Shown: in pieces, positions 55,447 through 64,000 of the stretch
Layout of the letters: each line of letters starts with the position of its first letter
Numbering within the stretch: position 1 is the first letter of the stretch
Assembly: GCA_001644045.1 (NCBI GenBank)
Contig: LUUF01000059.1
Span: 124,001 to 188,000, forward strand
Origin: Methylomonas methanica
GTDB taxonomy: Bacteria; Pseudomonadota; Gammaproteobacteria; Methylococcales; Methylomonadaceae
Direction of reading: 5' to 3'
Length of the DNA stretch: 64,000 bases
The notes under the pieces: generated by a model
What the model saw: the letters and a program-made list of their open reading frames with translations, nothing else
The model's database searches: none
What the model was told of the DNA's origin: nothing
Translations under genes and position numbers: made by a program

Positions 55447-57054
55447 TCAGCGCTTGAATTGACCGACCAATTCGTTTAATTGCGCGGCCAATTTCACCAA
55501 TGCGTTACTGGCTGCATTGGTTTGCGCGGCATCCTGGGCGGTACGCTCGGTCAGATGGCCGATATTGGCAATACTTTGCCCGACATGCTGCGCGACGCGG
55601 CTTTGATTATCGGCGGCTTGCGACATCCGCGAATTCAACTGGCGAATCTGCGTAACCCGCTCGGCAATCGCACTCAAGCCCTGGTCGGCGCTTTGCACTT
55701 GCTCGCGGCGCTGCTCGGCGCTGTTTTTGGCACTGTTCATCACCGTCACCGCATCTTTGGCTTCGCGTTGCAATTGATCGATGATGCTTTGAATTTCCTC
55801 GGTTGCCTTATGCGAGCGCGTCGCCAAGGTGCGGACTTCATCGGCCACTACCGCAAATCCTCGTCCCTGTTCGCCAGCTCTGGCGGCTTCGATGGCGGCG
55901 TTCAACGCCAACAGATTGGTTTGCTCGGCCAAGCCTTTAATTACATCCAGCACCGCACCGACACCGTTGCTTCTTTGATCCAGACGTTTGATCACTTCCG
56001 CCGCACGGTCGATCTCATTCACCAGTTCGTTGATACCCTCAATGGCATTTTTGGTGGTCGCAGCGCCCTCCGCGGCCTGCTGATCGGCTTCCACGGAGGC
56101 TTGCGCCGCACCGGTCGCCCCGCCGCGCACATCCTGCACCGAATTTTCCAATTCGTGAATCGCCTGAATCACCGTTTCGGTTTCGCTACGTTGTTGCGTG
56201 GCGGCTTGCGAGGTTTGTCTGGCCACGCTGGAGATCTGGCTGGTCGCGGCAGCCAGTTGCTGACTGACCGAAGACACCTGTCCCAAACTCCCTGCAAAGT
56301 TAGCCAGCATGGTATTGAAGGATTCACTGACTTGGCCGATTTCATCGCCGGAATCGATTTGCAAACGCTGGCGCAAATCCGACTGCCCGGCGATGGCGTT
56401 AACGGTGTCGCGCATGGTTACCAGCGGATTGACCACGATTTTGCGCATCAACATATTCACCAATAACAAGCCGCCGGCGAACATCACCAACGAGATAGCC
56501 GAGGCAATCAGCAAATCCCGATTGATCTGCGCATCCAGATTTGCCAAGGAAAAGCTCACCCGCGCCGCACCCAAAACCGTTCCCTCGCTCACCGCGTGAC
56601 AAGTCAGGCAATTGGTGCCGCGAAAATTGGTGCTGGCCACTATCGGCTCCAGTACGGTAATCATCCGGCCCTTGCCATCGCTGCCCGGCAACACAATCCG
56701 TTCGCCGGACAGCGCCCGGTCGTCGAGATTATCGATGGGCCTTTGCTCGGTTTTACCCTGACCGTAAAAATCCGCAATCCCTTTACCGCGAATTAAACGC
56801 ACTTCCGTGACATTGGCATGCGAAAGGGCTTTTTCCCGCAATACTTCACCCTGCGCCATCGCGCCGGTCAACATCAGCGTGTTCACGCCATCGAAATAAC
56901 TGTTGGCAATATCCCGGGCTTTATCGGTCGCCAGGGCTTGTATCATGTCTTTTTGCCGTTCCGCCATAAACAGCGTGCTGACAAACATCAGCAATAAAAA
57001 AACGCTGGCTATGCTTAACAAAATTTTGGATTGGATTGTGGAGTTCTTATTCAT
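55447..57054 (-). CDS. Methyl-accepting chemotaxis protein with periplasmic haem-binding motif
   Basis: 535 residues from the ATG at 57054 (an in-frame upstream codon gives four extra residues). The first membrane helix is at about 10-30; the periplasmic region of about 150 residues contains CLTCH (149-153), the CxxCH signature for covalent c-type haem. A second membrane helix (about 185-205) and a HAMP domain (about 210-260) follow. The signalling domain ends with the conserved tip [31 protein letters not shown] (shown in parts). This is probably a redox, gas or oxygen-type receptor. It is encoded singly. Confidence 0.92.
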   Translation of the reverse strand: MNKNSTIQSKILLSIASVFLLLMFVSTLFMAERQKDMIQALATDKARDIANSYFDGVNTLMLTGAMAQGEVLREKALSHANVTEVRLIRGKGIADFYGQGKTEQRPIDNLDDRALSGERIVLPGSDGKGRMITVLEPIVASTNFRGTNCLTCHAVSEGTVLGAARVSFSLANLDAQINRDLLIASAISLVMFAGGLLLVNMLMRKIVVNPLVTMRDTVNAIAGQSDLRQRLQIDSGDEIGQVSESFNTMLANFAGSLGQVSSVSQQLAAATSQISSVARQTSQAATQQRSETETVIQAIHELENSVQDVRGGATGAAQASVEADQQAAEGAATTKNAIEGINELVNEIDRAAEVIKRLDQRSNGVGAVLDVIKGLAEQTNLLALNAAIEAARAGEQGRGFAVVADEVRTLATRSHKATEEIQSIIDQLQREAKDAVTVMNSAKNSAEQRREQVQSADQGLSAIAERVTQIRQLNSRMSQAADNQSRVAQHVGQSIANIGHLTERTAQDAAQTNAASNALVKLAAQLNELVGQFKR

Positions 57055-57272
57055 GAGATCAGCCAATGTATTGGATTATGCGAATATACATCTTGGGTTG
57101 TCGGCAGCTCCCAGAAAACCTAAATGTCATTCTGGGCTTACAGCTTGTAATCCATGCCTCAATATTAGAACAAATCCCTGCCGCACGCGTATAAATAGCA
57201 ATCCGCCGGACAAGCAGCTATGCTGGTCAAAAAAATAATTACCCTCCGTTTGTCCAGCCGTGGAGAGTTGCC

Positions 57273-59786
57273 GTGGACGATTTTTTCGGTTTTATCGCTT
57301 TTATCCTGATTTTGGTGCCCATCGTAATGATCGCGATGTTGACCGTTTTAATGGGCCGTCAAAAACGCAACCAGGATGAAATTAATCAGACCTTGCGTAA
57401 GATGGACGCTGCGCTGCGCGAAGACCGCAAACTGCTGCGCGAGCTGGCAAAGGCGCAAGTAATGCCGCCCAGCGAAACGCCGCCGCAACCCGCACTATTC
57501 GAAGCGCAAACGCCGGCAACGGAACAGGTGATCTTCGATATTACCGCCAGCCAGCTCCCTGCCGAACCGGCTCCGCAAACATCGGAAATTGCGCCAACAC
57601 CTGTTGCGGAGCCAACCCCGGAAAATCCCTGGAGTCAAAATACCTGGCAACCCGCCGAGCCCAGCCGCTTCGAACTGGCCGCACAGAAAATCCTCAAAGA
57701 AATCTGGAACTGGATCATCGTCGGCGAAGGCCATCGGCCGGAAGGCGTGGCGATGGAATATGCCGTAGCCAGCAACTGGTTGCTGCGCATCGGCGTGTTG
57801 ATTCTGGTCACCGGCATCGGCTTTTTCCTGAAATATTCCATCGACAACGGCATGCTGGGTGAGCAAGCGCGGGTGGCACTATCGGTACTGGCCGGCGTCG
57901 GCATGATCATCGGCGGCGTGCGCCTGGTCGGCGGCAACTACCATTTGTTCAGCCAGGGTTTGCTGGGTGGCGGCATTGCGGTGTTGTATTTCAGCGTGTT
58001 CGCCGCGCATAGTTTTTATCATCTGCTGGACGTCTATCCGACCTTTGCGCTGATGATACTGGTCACCGCTTGCGCCGCGTTTTTGGCGATCAAGCTGGAC
58101 TCCATGTTGGTCGCCATCTTTGCGATCATCGGCGGCTATTGCACGCCCATCATGCTATCCACCGGCCAGGTCAATTTCCCCGGTTTGTTTAGTTACATGT
58201 TGCTGCTGGGTGTCGGCATTCTGGCCATCAACTGGTACAAGCAATGGCATTTATTAAATTTCCTGAGCTTTTTCTTTAATTACCTGTTGTTCTTCGGCTC
58301 GATGCAAAATTATCAGGTCGAGTATTTCTGGCAGGTGTTGCCCTTCTTGACCGGCTTTTTTATGCTGTATTCCACCACGGTGTTTCTGTTCTGCTTGGTC
58401 AACCAAACCAAATCAAGCTTGCTGGATTTAATCGGCTTGATCGTCAATGCCGCGATCTTCTTCGGTACGGCTTACCATTTGATCGACGATGCTTACGGCC
58501 AAATATGGACCGCGCTGTTGACCGTGGCGCTGGCCGCATTTTATGTCGGCCATGTCTATTACTGCCTGGCCCGCAAGGTGGCGGATAAGGAACTGTTGAT
58601 CAGCTTCATCGGCCTGGCGGCGTTTTTCGTCACCATCACCCTGCCCTTGCTGCTGTCCAATCAGTGGATTACCGTCAGCTGGTCGCTACAAGCCCTGGTG
58701 ATGCTATGGATGGCCGGCAAGCTAAGTAGTGCGTTTTTAAAGCAAGTGGCGTATCTGCTGTATGCACTGGTGCTGGTGCGTTTTTGTTTCATCGACTTGC
58801 CCGGCCAATACGGCATACAAATGGATAGCCAGCAATCCTTCGGCGCCTTCTTGCTGGGCTTGCTGGAACGGGTAATCAGCTTCGGCATCCCGATATTGTC
58901 GCTGGCGTTGGCCTATACGCTGATCGAAAAACCGGCGCAGGCCTCGCCGCTGGCTTGCGATGCCGGCAACGATATACCGCTATGGCTAAAAGACAATTTG
59001 CTGTTGCAAATCATCCTGCTGGGCGGCGGCGGCCTGTTGTTTATCGTGCTGCAATTGGAGTTGTTCCGCAGCTTTGCCTATCTTTACCCACCCTTGCAAT
59101 TGCCGGTGTTGACGCTGATCTGGCTGGCGTTGTGCTCGCTGTTGTTAAGTCGCTACGTGGCCGGCGCCGGCGATTGGTTATTACAGGCGATGCGGCTGTT
59201 TCTGATCGGCGTGTTCGTTAAAATGCTGTTGTTCGATCTGCCGTCTTGGGATTTGACGCTGGGCCATATTGCGGTCGGCGACAGCGTCTGGACCCTGCGT
59301 TACGGCGGCGGGTATTCGTTCGAACTGGCTTTGATGCGTTTGCTGGATTTCGCCGCGACCATAGGCTTTTTGCTGTTTGCCTTGCGCCGTCTGTCGGACA
59401 GCACAGCCGACACCGGCAACATCCGACTATGGCTGGGCGGCGCGGCCTTGGTATTGCTGTTTACCTTTTTAAGTCTGGAAATTAACTCGCTGCTGTATCA
59501 ATATGTGCCGGGTTTGCGCTCCGGCGGCGTGTCGATCTTGTGGTCGATATTTGCGTTGACGCTGGTGTTTAACGGCATCAAGCTGCAAATCTCCAGCTTG
59601 CGCCTGGTCGGTCTGGCGCTGTTTGCGCTAGTGGCCTGGAAGGTGTTTTTCATCGACTTGGCCCGGCTGGAACAAATTTACCGGATCGTCGCTTTTATCG
59701 TGCTGGGCATGCTGGCGCTGGGCGGCGCATTTTTTTACATGCGTTATCAACAAACTTTTATCGGCAATGCCGAAAACGAAACATGA
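57273..59786 (+). CDS. DUF2339 family polytopic membrane protein
   Basis: 837 residues starting at a GTG with GGAGAG seven bases before. One N-terminal helix is followed by a soluble proline/alanine-rich segment (about 70-130), then roughly 20 or more membrane segments. The LRIGVLILVTGIGFFLKYS and RLVGLALFALVAWKVFFIDL stretches are typical of DUF2339. The family is widespread but functionally unproven. It is coupled to the DUF3999 gene by a four-base overlap. The pair is common in gammaproteobacteria. Confidence 0.9.
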   Translation: MDDFFGFIAFILILVPIVMIAMLTVLMGRQKRNQDEINQTLRKMDAALREDRKLLRELAKAQVMPPSETPPQPALFEAQTPATEQVIFDITASQLPAEPAPQTSEIAPTPVAEPTPENPWSQNTWQPAEPSRFELAAQKILKEIWNWIIVGEGHRPEGVAMEYAVASNWLLRIGVLILVTGIGFFLKYSIDNGMLGEQARVALSVLAGVGMIIGGVRLVGGNYHLFSQGLLGGGIAVLYFSVFAAHSFYHLLDVYPTFALMILVTACAAFLAIKLDSMLVAIFAIIGGYCTPIMLSTGQVNFPGLFSYMLLLGVGILAINWYKQWHLLNFLSFFFNYLLFFGSMQNYQVEYFWQVLPFLTGFFMLYSTTVFLFCLVNQTKSSLLDLIGLIVNAAIFFGTAYHLIDDAYGQIWTALLTVALAAFYVGHVYYCLARKVADKELLISFIGLAAFFVTITLPLLLSNQWITVSWSLQALVMLWMAGKLSSAFLKQVAYLLYALVLVRFCFIDLPGQYGIQMDSQQSFGAFLLGLLERVISFGIPILSLALAYTLIEKPAQASPLACDAGNDIPLWLKDNLLLQIILLGGGGLLFIVLQLELFRSFAYLYPPLQLPVLTLIWLALCSLLLSRYVAGAGDWLLQAMRLFLIGVFVKMLLFDLPSWDLTLGHIAVGDSVWTLRYGGGYSFELALMRLLDFAATIGFLLFALRRLSDSTADTGNIRLWLGGAALVLLFTFLSLEINSLLYQYVPGLRSGGVSILWSIFALTLVFNGIKLQISSLRLVGLALFALVAWKVFFIDLARLEQIYRIVAFIVLGMLALGGAFFYMRYQQTFIGNAENET

Positions 59787-61168
59787 TCATGATCGCCAAA
59801 ATTGCAGTATTGGGTTGCCTATTGTTTGCTCAGGCGCAGGCCAACGAAGCACCGGCTTACCGGTTTAGCAGGCCCGTGCAAACCCCAGATAGCGGGCAAC
59901 AAAGCTTGCTGGCCGTGCCACTGGACAGCGCGGTTTACGCCAACAGCGCCGCGGATTTTCGCGACCTGCGCCTGACCGATCAGAACGGCATAGAAACCCC
60001 GTATTTGCTGCAAAAAATCGCCGGCCAAAAAACCGTAAGCCGCCGCCAACCGGCCCGCAGCGAAACGGTGGACTTGCAAAAATTCGGCGACGAAGGCTTC
60101 GTGATCACCGTAAAACTGGACAAAAACGCGGCCAATGCCGACGGCTTGAGTCTGGTCACCAGCCAACACGATTTTGAATACGCCTTACAAATCCACGGTT
60201 CCAACGACGGCGAAAACTGGCAGCTATTGGTGGATAAAGCGCTAATTTACGACTACTCGCGCTACATGAGCGTCGGCAACCGCGATGTCGCCATCCCAGC
60301 CAACAGCTTCCGCCAGTTCAAGATCGTCGTCGCCAAAGCCAATCAAACCCGGGTAGCCGAGCTTTTGGAATTGACCCGCACGCTGCGCGGCAGCGAGGAA
60401 TTGCAGCGCCAGGAAGCGACGCAATTGCAAACCGAAGCACTGCACGTCGAGCGCATCGATTTATGGCATCTCAACAGCGAAACGCTGGCGGCGGACAATC
60501 AATCTTTCGATTACCCGGTCAGCAGCTTCAAAATCAGCCAGGATGAGGAACATAAAACCAGCGTGGTCGACATCGAAACCTTGCGGCAACCGCTGACCGG
60601 TTTTAACCTGCAAATCATGACGCCGAATTTCAGCCGTGGCGCGGAGGTACAAATCCCGCTGCAACAAGGCATAGCCACCCAAATGCAGACCATAGGCAAC
60701 GCCACGCTGGAAGCCTTGCACTATCAGGACATCAGCCGCGATCAAACAGGTATTTCTTTCCCGGAGCAACGCCAGGCGCATTACCGCATCCTGATCCGCA
60801 ACCAGGACAATCCCATCTTACATATCAACACGATTACCGGCAGTGGTCTGGGTTACCAATTGTTGTTTCTGCCGCAAGCCGACGTAAGTTACCGCTTGCA
60901 GTATGGCGCCGATCATGTCGAAGCGCCGCGCTACGACACCGCACCGATCCAGGAGTTGCTGCGCCGGGGTTATCAAAGCACGGCCGCCGGCTTGGGCCCG
61001 GAAACCGCTCTGACGCCTGATGAAAAAAAATTCGATTTTGCCAAACTATTGAATAGCCATCTGTTCCTTGGTTTGGCAATCGGTTTGATGGTACTGGTGC
61101 TGGCCTGGAGTTTATTTAGAGTCGGCAAGCGGCTGGGTGATATTCCCGATTCCGGTAATTCGGAATAA
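59783..61168 (+). CDS. DUF3999 family protein
   Basis: 461 residues. A signal peptide (MIMIAKIAVLGCLLFAQAQA) precedes a periplasmic beta-rich domain (RFSRPVQTPDSGQQSLLAVPLD and later FRDLRLTDQNGIETPYLL), and one C-terminal membrane helix (about 425-447, LFLGLAIGLMVLVLAWSLF) is followed by a short charged tail. It partners the DUF2339 protein by ATGA overlap. The pair may act together in the inner membrane, with the role unknown. Confidence 0.9.
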   Translation: MIMIAKIAVLGCLLFAQAQANEAPAYRFSRPVQTPDSGQQSLLAVPLDSAVYANSAADFRDLRLTDQNGIETPYLLQKIAGQKTVSRRQPARSETVDLQKFGDEGFVITVKLDKNAANADGLSLVTSQHDFEYALQIHGSNDGENWQLLVDKALIYDYSRYMSVGNRDVAIPANSFRQFKIVVAKANQTRVAELLELTRTLRGSEELQRQEATQLQTEALHVERIDLWHLNSETLAADNQSFDYPVSSFKISQDEEHKTSVVDIETLRQPLTGFNLQIMTPNFSRGAEVQIPLQQGIATQMQTIGNATLEALHYQDISRDQTGISFPEQRQAHYRILIRNQDNPILHINTITGSGLGYQLLFLPQADVSYRLQYGADHVEAPRYDTAPIQELLRRGYQSTAAGLGPETALTPDEKKFDFAKLLNSHLFLGLAIGLMVLVLAWSLFRVGKRLGDIPDSGNSE

Positions 61169-61216
61169 GCACACGAGACCTCTAAAAAGTAACTATTCAG
61201 CGAATCGCCGAGAAAT

Positions 61217-61321
61217 TGCTCCCTCTCCTGATGGAGAGGGCTGGGGAGAAGAGAATTAAACTAGCAAAATGCCTTGTTTTGATACCCCTCACCCTACCCT
61301 CTCCTTGCGGGAGAGGGTTGT
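61217..61321. repeat. Two tandem GC-rich hairpins (CCCTCTCC/GGAGAGGG)
   Basis: CCCTCTCC-TGAT-GGAGAGGG at 61221-61240 and CCCTCTCC at 61297-61304 with GGAGAGGG at 61310-61317. The same hairpin module appears twice within 100 bases, separated by an AT-rich stretch. It sits between the ends of two convergent genes, so it may be a dispersed repeat used as a bidirectional terminator. Confidence 0.65.
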
Positions 61322-61329
61322 ATTTTGGC

Positions 61330-62886
61330 TTATTTCAGCCTGCTCGCCTCGTCGCTTTCCAGCATCAGACACGCCAGGCGGTTACCGGCCTCAATCAAAG
61401 GATGAATCACAACATTGGCGCCCATACTTAATAATTGCTGCTCTTCCACACCGTGGTAACAGATGCTGCTGATTTGCCCGGTGAAACCGCGCTTTCTAAG
61501 TTGGGCCACGGCGGTCAGGCGCACCTCGAAAGCCGGCACGGTGAGGAAAATGCCTTTGACTTTATGCAGGGGCAAACCAGTCCATAACTCGGTATCCTCT
61601 GCGTCGCCGTAGAGCACCCGCCGGCCGGCGGCAAGATGATATTCCAGCACGGTAGGATCGGCATCCAAGCCAACCACGCGCTGCTCCTGTTTACACAGGG
61701 TTTTATAAACCACACCGCCGGTTCGGCCCATGCCTATCACCAGCCATTCGGCGGCGCCGAACGAGTCCGGCAAGCGGTCCGGATGGTCGGATTTTCGTTC
61801 CAAACGCACCAACACCGGCTCGGCCCAGGAAAACAGCCTATGCGAATAACGATTTAACGGCGCGGCAATCGCCAACGAGCCAGCCACCGCCAGGCTGATG
61901 ATCGCGTTCCAATCCGCCGGCAATAGTTGGGCTTTTACGACCGCGCTGGTGGTAATCAGCGCAAATTCGCTGTAAGTCGTTAAAGCCAAGGACGATACGA
62001 AGGCCGTGCGCGCCCGGAGTCCGGCGACCAGGAACAAGCCAAAGAACAGCGCCCCCTGCAGTGGCAACAAAGCCAACAATTGCAACGCATCGATGATTTG
62101 CTCGCGGTTCGGTAAGTCGCTGACGCCAATCTGCAGGAAAAATGCAACCAAAAACAGCTCTTTCAAGCCCCATAGCCGATCGCTTAATTCCTTGATCCTG
62201 GGATGATTAGCCAACATGACGCCGGTCAACAAGGCGCCGATGTCGGCGGCAATACCCACGCTTTCCGCCGCGACGCCGCCCGCCAACGCCAGTGTCACAC
62301 CCAACAGCAGTTTCAGTTCGGAGGAACGACTGACCGACAACACCCGATGCGCAATGGGCCGCAACAGCGGTAACAAGAACAAAGCCAGTGCCCACGGCGT
62401 CGGCTGTTTGCCTTCGGCCAGCGCCAGCAGCCCTATAGCCACGATGTCCTGCAAGATCAAAATACTCATCACGTCCCGGCCATGCAGGGACGACAATTCG
62501 CCGTTATCTTCCAGTACCTTGATCGCCAGCACCGTGCTGGAGAACGCCAAACTGATGCCCAGCACCAAGCCGCCGGTCACGTGTTCGTCCAGCCACAGGA
62601 ATACCAGAGCGGAAATCATCGCCATCAGCAGCAAATGCAAGCCGCCGACGCTAAGCACCTCGCGGCGAATCAACGAACTGGGCTTGAGTTTCAAACCGAC
62701 CGAAAATAACAGCAATTCGATACCGATCTCCGCCAAATGGTGAAGATCGGGCAACACAGCAATGTCCAGGCCATGCAATACATAACCGGCCACCAAATAA
62801 CCGACCAAGGGCGGAAAAGTCAGGCGGCTGGCCACCAAACCAGCGATATACGCCGTGCTAATCCAGATGAGTTCCATCATATTCAT
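61330..62886 (-). CDS. KefB/YbaL-type cation:proton antiporter with TrkA-N domain
   Basis: About 518 residues from ATG 62886; ATGs at 62880 and 62877 and a TTG at 62889 are alternatives. The first 350 residues hold about 12 membrane helices of the monovalent cation:proton antiporter-2 family, with PPLVGYLVAGYVLHGL and LEDNGELSSLHGRDVMSILILQDIVA. Residues about 375-510 are a RCK/TrkA-N domain with the nucleotide-binding motif VIGMGRTGGVVYK. It is expected to move K+ or Na+ against protons under control of a nucleotide ligand. The C-terminus lacks an obvious TrkA-C domain. Confidence 0.92.
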   Translation of the reverse strand: MNMMELIWISTAYIAGLVASRLTFPPLVGYLVAGYVLHGLDIAVLPDLHHLAEIGIELLLFSVGLKLKPSSLIRREVLSVGGLHLLLMAMISALVFLWLDEHVTGGLVLGISLAFSSTVLAIKVLEDNGELSSLHGRDVMSILILQDIVAIGLLALAEGKQPTPWALALFLLPLLRPIAHRVLSVSRSSELKLLLGVTLALAGGVAAESVGIAADIGALLTGVMLANHPRIKELSDRLWGLKELFLVAFFLQIGVSDLPNREQIIDALQLLALLPLQGALFFGLFLVAGLRARTAFVSSLALTTYSEFALITTSAVVKAQLLPADWNAIISLAVAGSLAIAAPLNRYSHRLFSWAEPVLVRLERKSDHPDRLPDSFGAAEWLVIGMGRTGGVVYKTLCKQEQRVVGLDADPTVLEYHLAAGRRVLYGDAEDTELWTGLPLHKVKGIFLTVPAFEVRLTAVAQLRKRGFTGQISSICYHGVEEQQLLSMGANVVIHPLIEAGNRLACLMLESDEASRLK

Positions 62887-62959
62887 CAACCAAAATAATA
62901 ACGCTGTTTAATATATTGGGATCGTAACCTGTTTTAAAAGCTTTCCGGTCATTTTTTCC

Positions 62960-63040
62960 GGCTGCGGCAGCCAAACGCTGCCCTTTGGGTTTATTTCTCT
63001 GGCCGACTGCGTCGGCTAACGCTATCAAGTTGATAGCGTT
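62960..63040. repeat. Cluster of three inverted repeats in an intergenic stretch
   Basis: The 321-base stretch 62887-63207 holds no gene. It contains GGCTGC-G-GCAGCC (62960-62972), GCCGAC-TGC-GTCGGC (63002-63016) and a perfect odd palindrome AACGCTATCAA-G-TTGATAGCGTT (63018-63040). The last has the shape of a repressor-type operator or a hairpin in RNA. No T-run follows. It lies between divergently transcribed genes. Confidence 0.5.
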
Positions 63041-63207
63041 GAAGACCGCTGGTTAGACTGACAACTTAATTGAAATATCGGATTGCCGGGGCTATAAAAT
63101 AGCCGGTAAATGCAACTTGCAGCCACAAACCAGCTATCGGAGCATCGGCTTGCGCCAAATATGGATAGCCTTGGTTAAATCATTCCCTGGCAATTAACAG
63201 TAAAAAC

Positions 63208-64000
63208 ATGGAATCAGCAACAGCCTACCGACAGAAGGGGTATCTAGTCGTCAAAGCGCTTTTCAGCCCCTCGGAAATCGACGCCTTGAGCAAAATCGTC
63301 GATCGAATTCATGCGCAATGGCTAAACGAAAACCGTAGCAGTTACATCGAACAGCAGCTGGTCAACATGCATTCGCTGACCCATCCGCGTTATTTCGAGC
63401 AACATCCCGCCGAAAGACTGCGCTTCTTTCAACTCCTTAGTGCGAATCAACTCACGACGCTGGTGGCTGAACTATTTGGCCAGGACATTTATTTTCACAA
63501 CACCCAGCTTTTCTTCAACCCTTACCAAAACAGTCGCCAGCCCTATTGGCACCGGGATATGCAATACAGCCCGGTTGACGATGCCGATTTACAAGCCGAA
63601 CAGCCCAATATGCTGGCTTTGCATATTCGGATGCCGCTGTTGCCGGAAACTGGTATCGAACTGATACCCGGCACCCACCAACGCTGGGATACCGAACTGG
63701 AAAGAAATGTCAGATTGGAACTTAATGGCCACACAAACAGCGAGTCACTGCCAAACTCAGTGCTAATCGGCCTGGAACCCGGCGATATTTTGATTTTTGA
63801 CGCGCAAATGCTGCACCGGGGTAATTACCAGCTGAATCCGCGCCGAAAAGCCCTGGATCTTTGCGTCGGTAGGCCGCATCGCTACACCACGCAATATCTT
63901 GATACCGATAATCTGCCGACGTCCGCCGAACTGGAAGCCATCGAGAACAAGCAATGGTACAAACTGGCGCGCACTATGCTGATACAACCCAGACAGTCCT
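63208..64000 (+). CDS. Phytanoyl-CoA dioxygenase (PhyH)-like protein, C-terminus cut by window edge
   Basis: 264 residues are visible from ATG 63208 (MESATAYRQKGYLVVKALF), and the frame stays open to the end of the window. The YWHRDMQYS segment gives the HxD part of the iron-binding facial triad, and GDILIFDAQMLHRGNY gives the distal histidine. The 2-oxoglutarate arginine is probably in RRKALDLCV. PhyH-family enzymes hydroxylate small molecules using Fe(II), O2 and 2-oxoglutarate. The substrate is unknown. Confidence 0.85.
   Translation, partial: MESATAYRQKGYLVVKALFSPSEIDALSKIVDRIHAQWLNENRSSYIEQQLVNMHSLTHPRYFEQHPAERLRFFQLLSANQLTTLVAELFGQDIYFHNTQLFFNPYQNSRQPYWHRDMQYSPVDDADLQAEQPNMLALHIRMPLLPETGIELIPGTHQRWDTELERNVRLELNGHTNSESLPNSVLIGLEPGDILIFDAQMLHRGNYQLNPRRKALDLCVGRPHRYTTQYLDTDNLPTSAELEAIENKQWYKLARTMLIQPRQS

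Noticed and set aside
55480..56466. Long plus-strand frame of 328 codons opposite the chemoreceptor
   Set aside because: It is antisense to a strongly conserved signalling domain and its translation has no recognisable family; its length follows from the codon bias of the real gene.
61217..61321. Possible CRISPR-like direct repeats
   Set aside because: Only two copies of a self-complementary module with one spacer, and no cas genes; better explained as a dispersed hairpin element.

Overview
The window looks like a chromosomal segment of a free-living gammaproteobacterium. The nadK-recN pair, an htpG with a sigma32-type promoter, two proteins with PEP-CTERM-like sorting tails, the DUF2339/DUF3999 pair and the rmlBDAC cluster would all fit a Methylomonas/Methylobacter-type methanotroph. 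Nothing diagnostic for methanotrophy (pmo, mxa) is present, so the genus is a guess.

Positions 1-38.8 kb hold one very long polysaccharide (O-antigen or exopolysaccharide) cluster. Every gene is on the minus strand and many overlap by 1-8 bp. Read in transcription order from 38.8 kb down, it contains: dTDP-L-rhamnose synthesis (rmlB, rmlD, rmlA, rmlC); a three-gene UDP-L-amino-sugar pathway (4,6-dehydratase/5-epimerase, RmlD-like reductase, 2-epimerase) that best fits UDP-L-QuiNAc; a PseC-like aminotransferase with a GNAT acetyltransferase and a hexapeptide acyltransferase; a polyprenyl-phosphate glycosyltransferase with a DUF2304 partner and two large membrane proteins; glycosyltransferases, including a GT2-GT4 fusion and a GT2-methyltransferase fusion; at least eight SAM-methyltransferase-like domains; a Wzm/Wzt ABC exporter whose ATPase has a C-terminal cargo domain; an AsnB-type amidotransferase; a CDP-3,6-dideoxyhexose module (rfbF, rfbG, rfbH); and a thiamine-diphosphate enzyme with a reductase resembling the yersiniose branch (YerE/YerF). 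A Wzx-like flippase and a truncated GT2 end the window. The predicted product is a complex, probably heavily methylated glycan containing rhamnose, an L-amino sugar and a (branched) 3,6-dideoxyhexose. AT-rich codon use through much of 1-35 kb compared with the flanks suggests acquisition by transfer.

Positions 38.9-41.2 kb hold a response regulator with TPR repeats and a short soluble histidine kinase, directly upstream of the sugar cluster. From 41.3 kb the sequence turns GC-richer and housekeeping-like: htpG (41.3 kb); a three-gene envelope/c-di-GMP module of small periplasmic binding-protein-like protein, outer-membrane barrel and diguanylate cyclase (43.5-46.9 kb); a PEP-CTERM-like protein; a DUF924 protein; a lipoprotein flanked by two inverted copies of a structured repeat (48.5-50.0 kb); nadK-recN; an EamA exporter; a phytase-like esterase with a PEP-CTERM-like tail; a chemoreceptor with a periplasmic CxxCH haem motif; DUF2339-DUF3999; a KefB-type antiporter; and the start of a PhyH-family dioxygenase running off the right edge.

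The points most worth a second look are the yersiniose-like branched-sugar module, the inverted structured repeats with compensatory base changes, the periplasmic protein/porin/cyclase trio, the small coiled-coil protein next to the methyltransferases and ABC exporter (a possible chain-length ruler), and the haem-binding chemoreceptor. No tRNA, rRNA, CRISPR array or recognisable transposase was seen.
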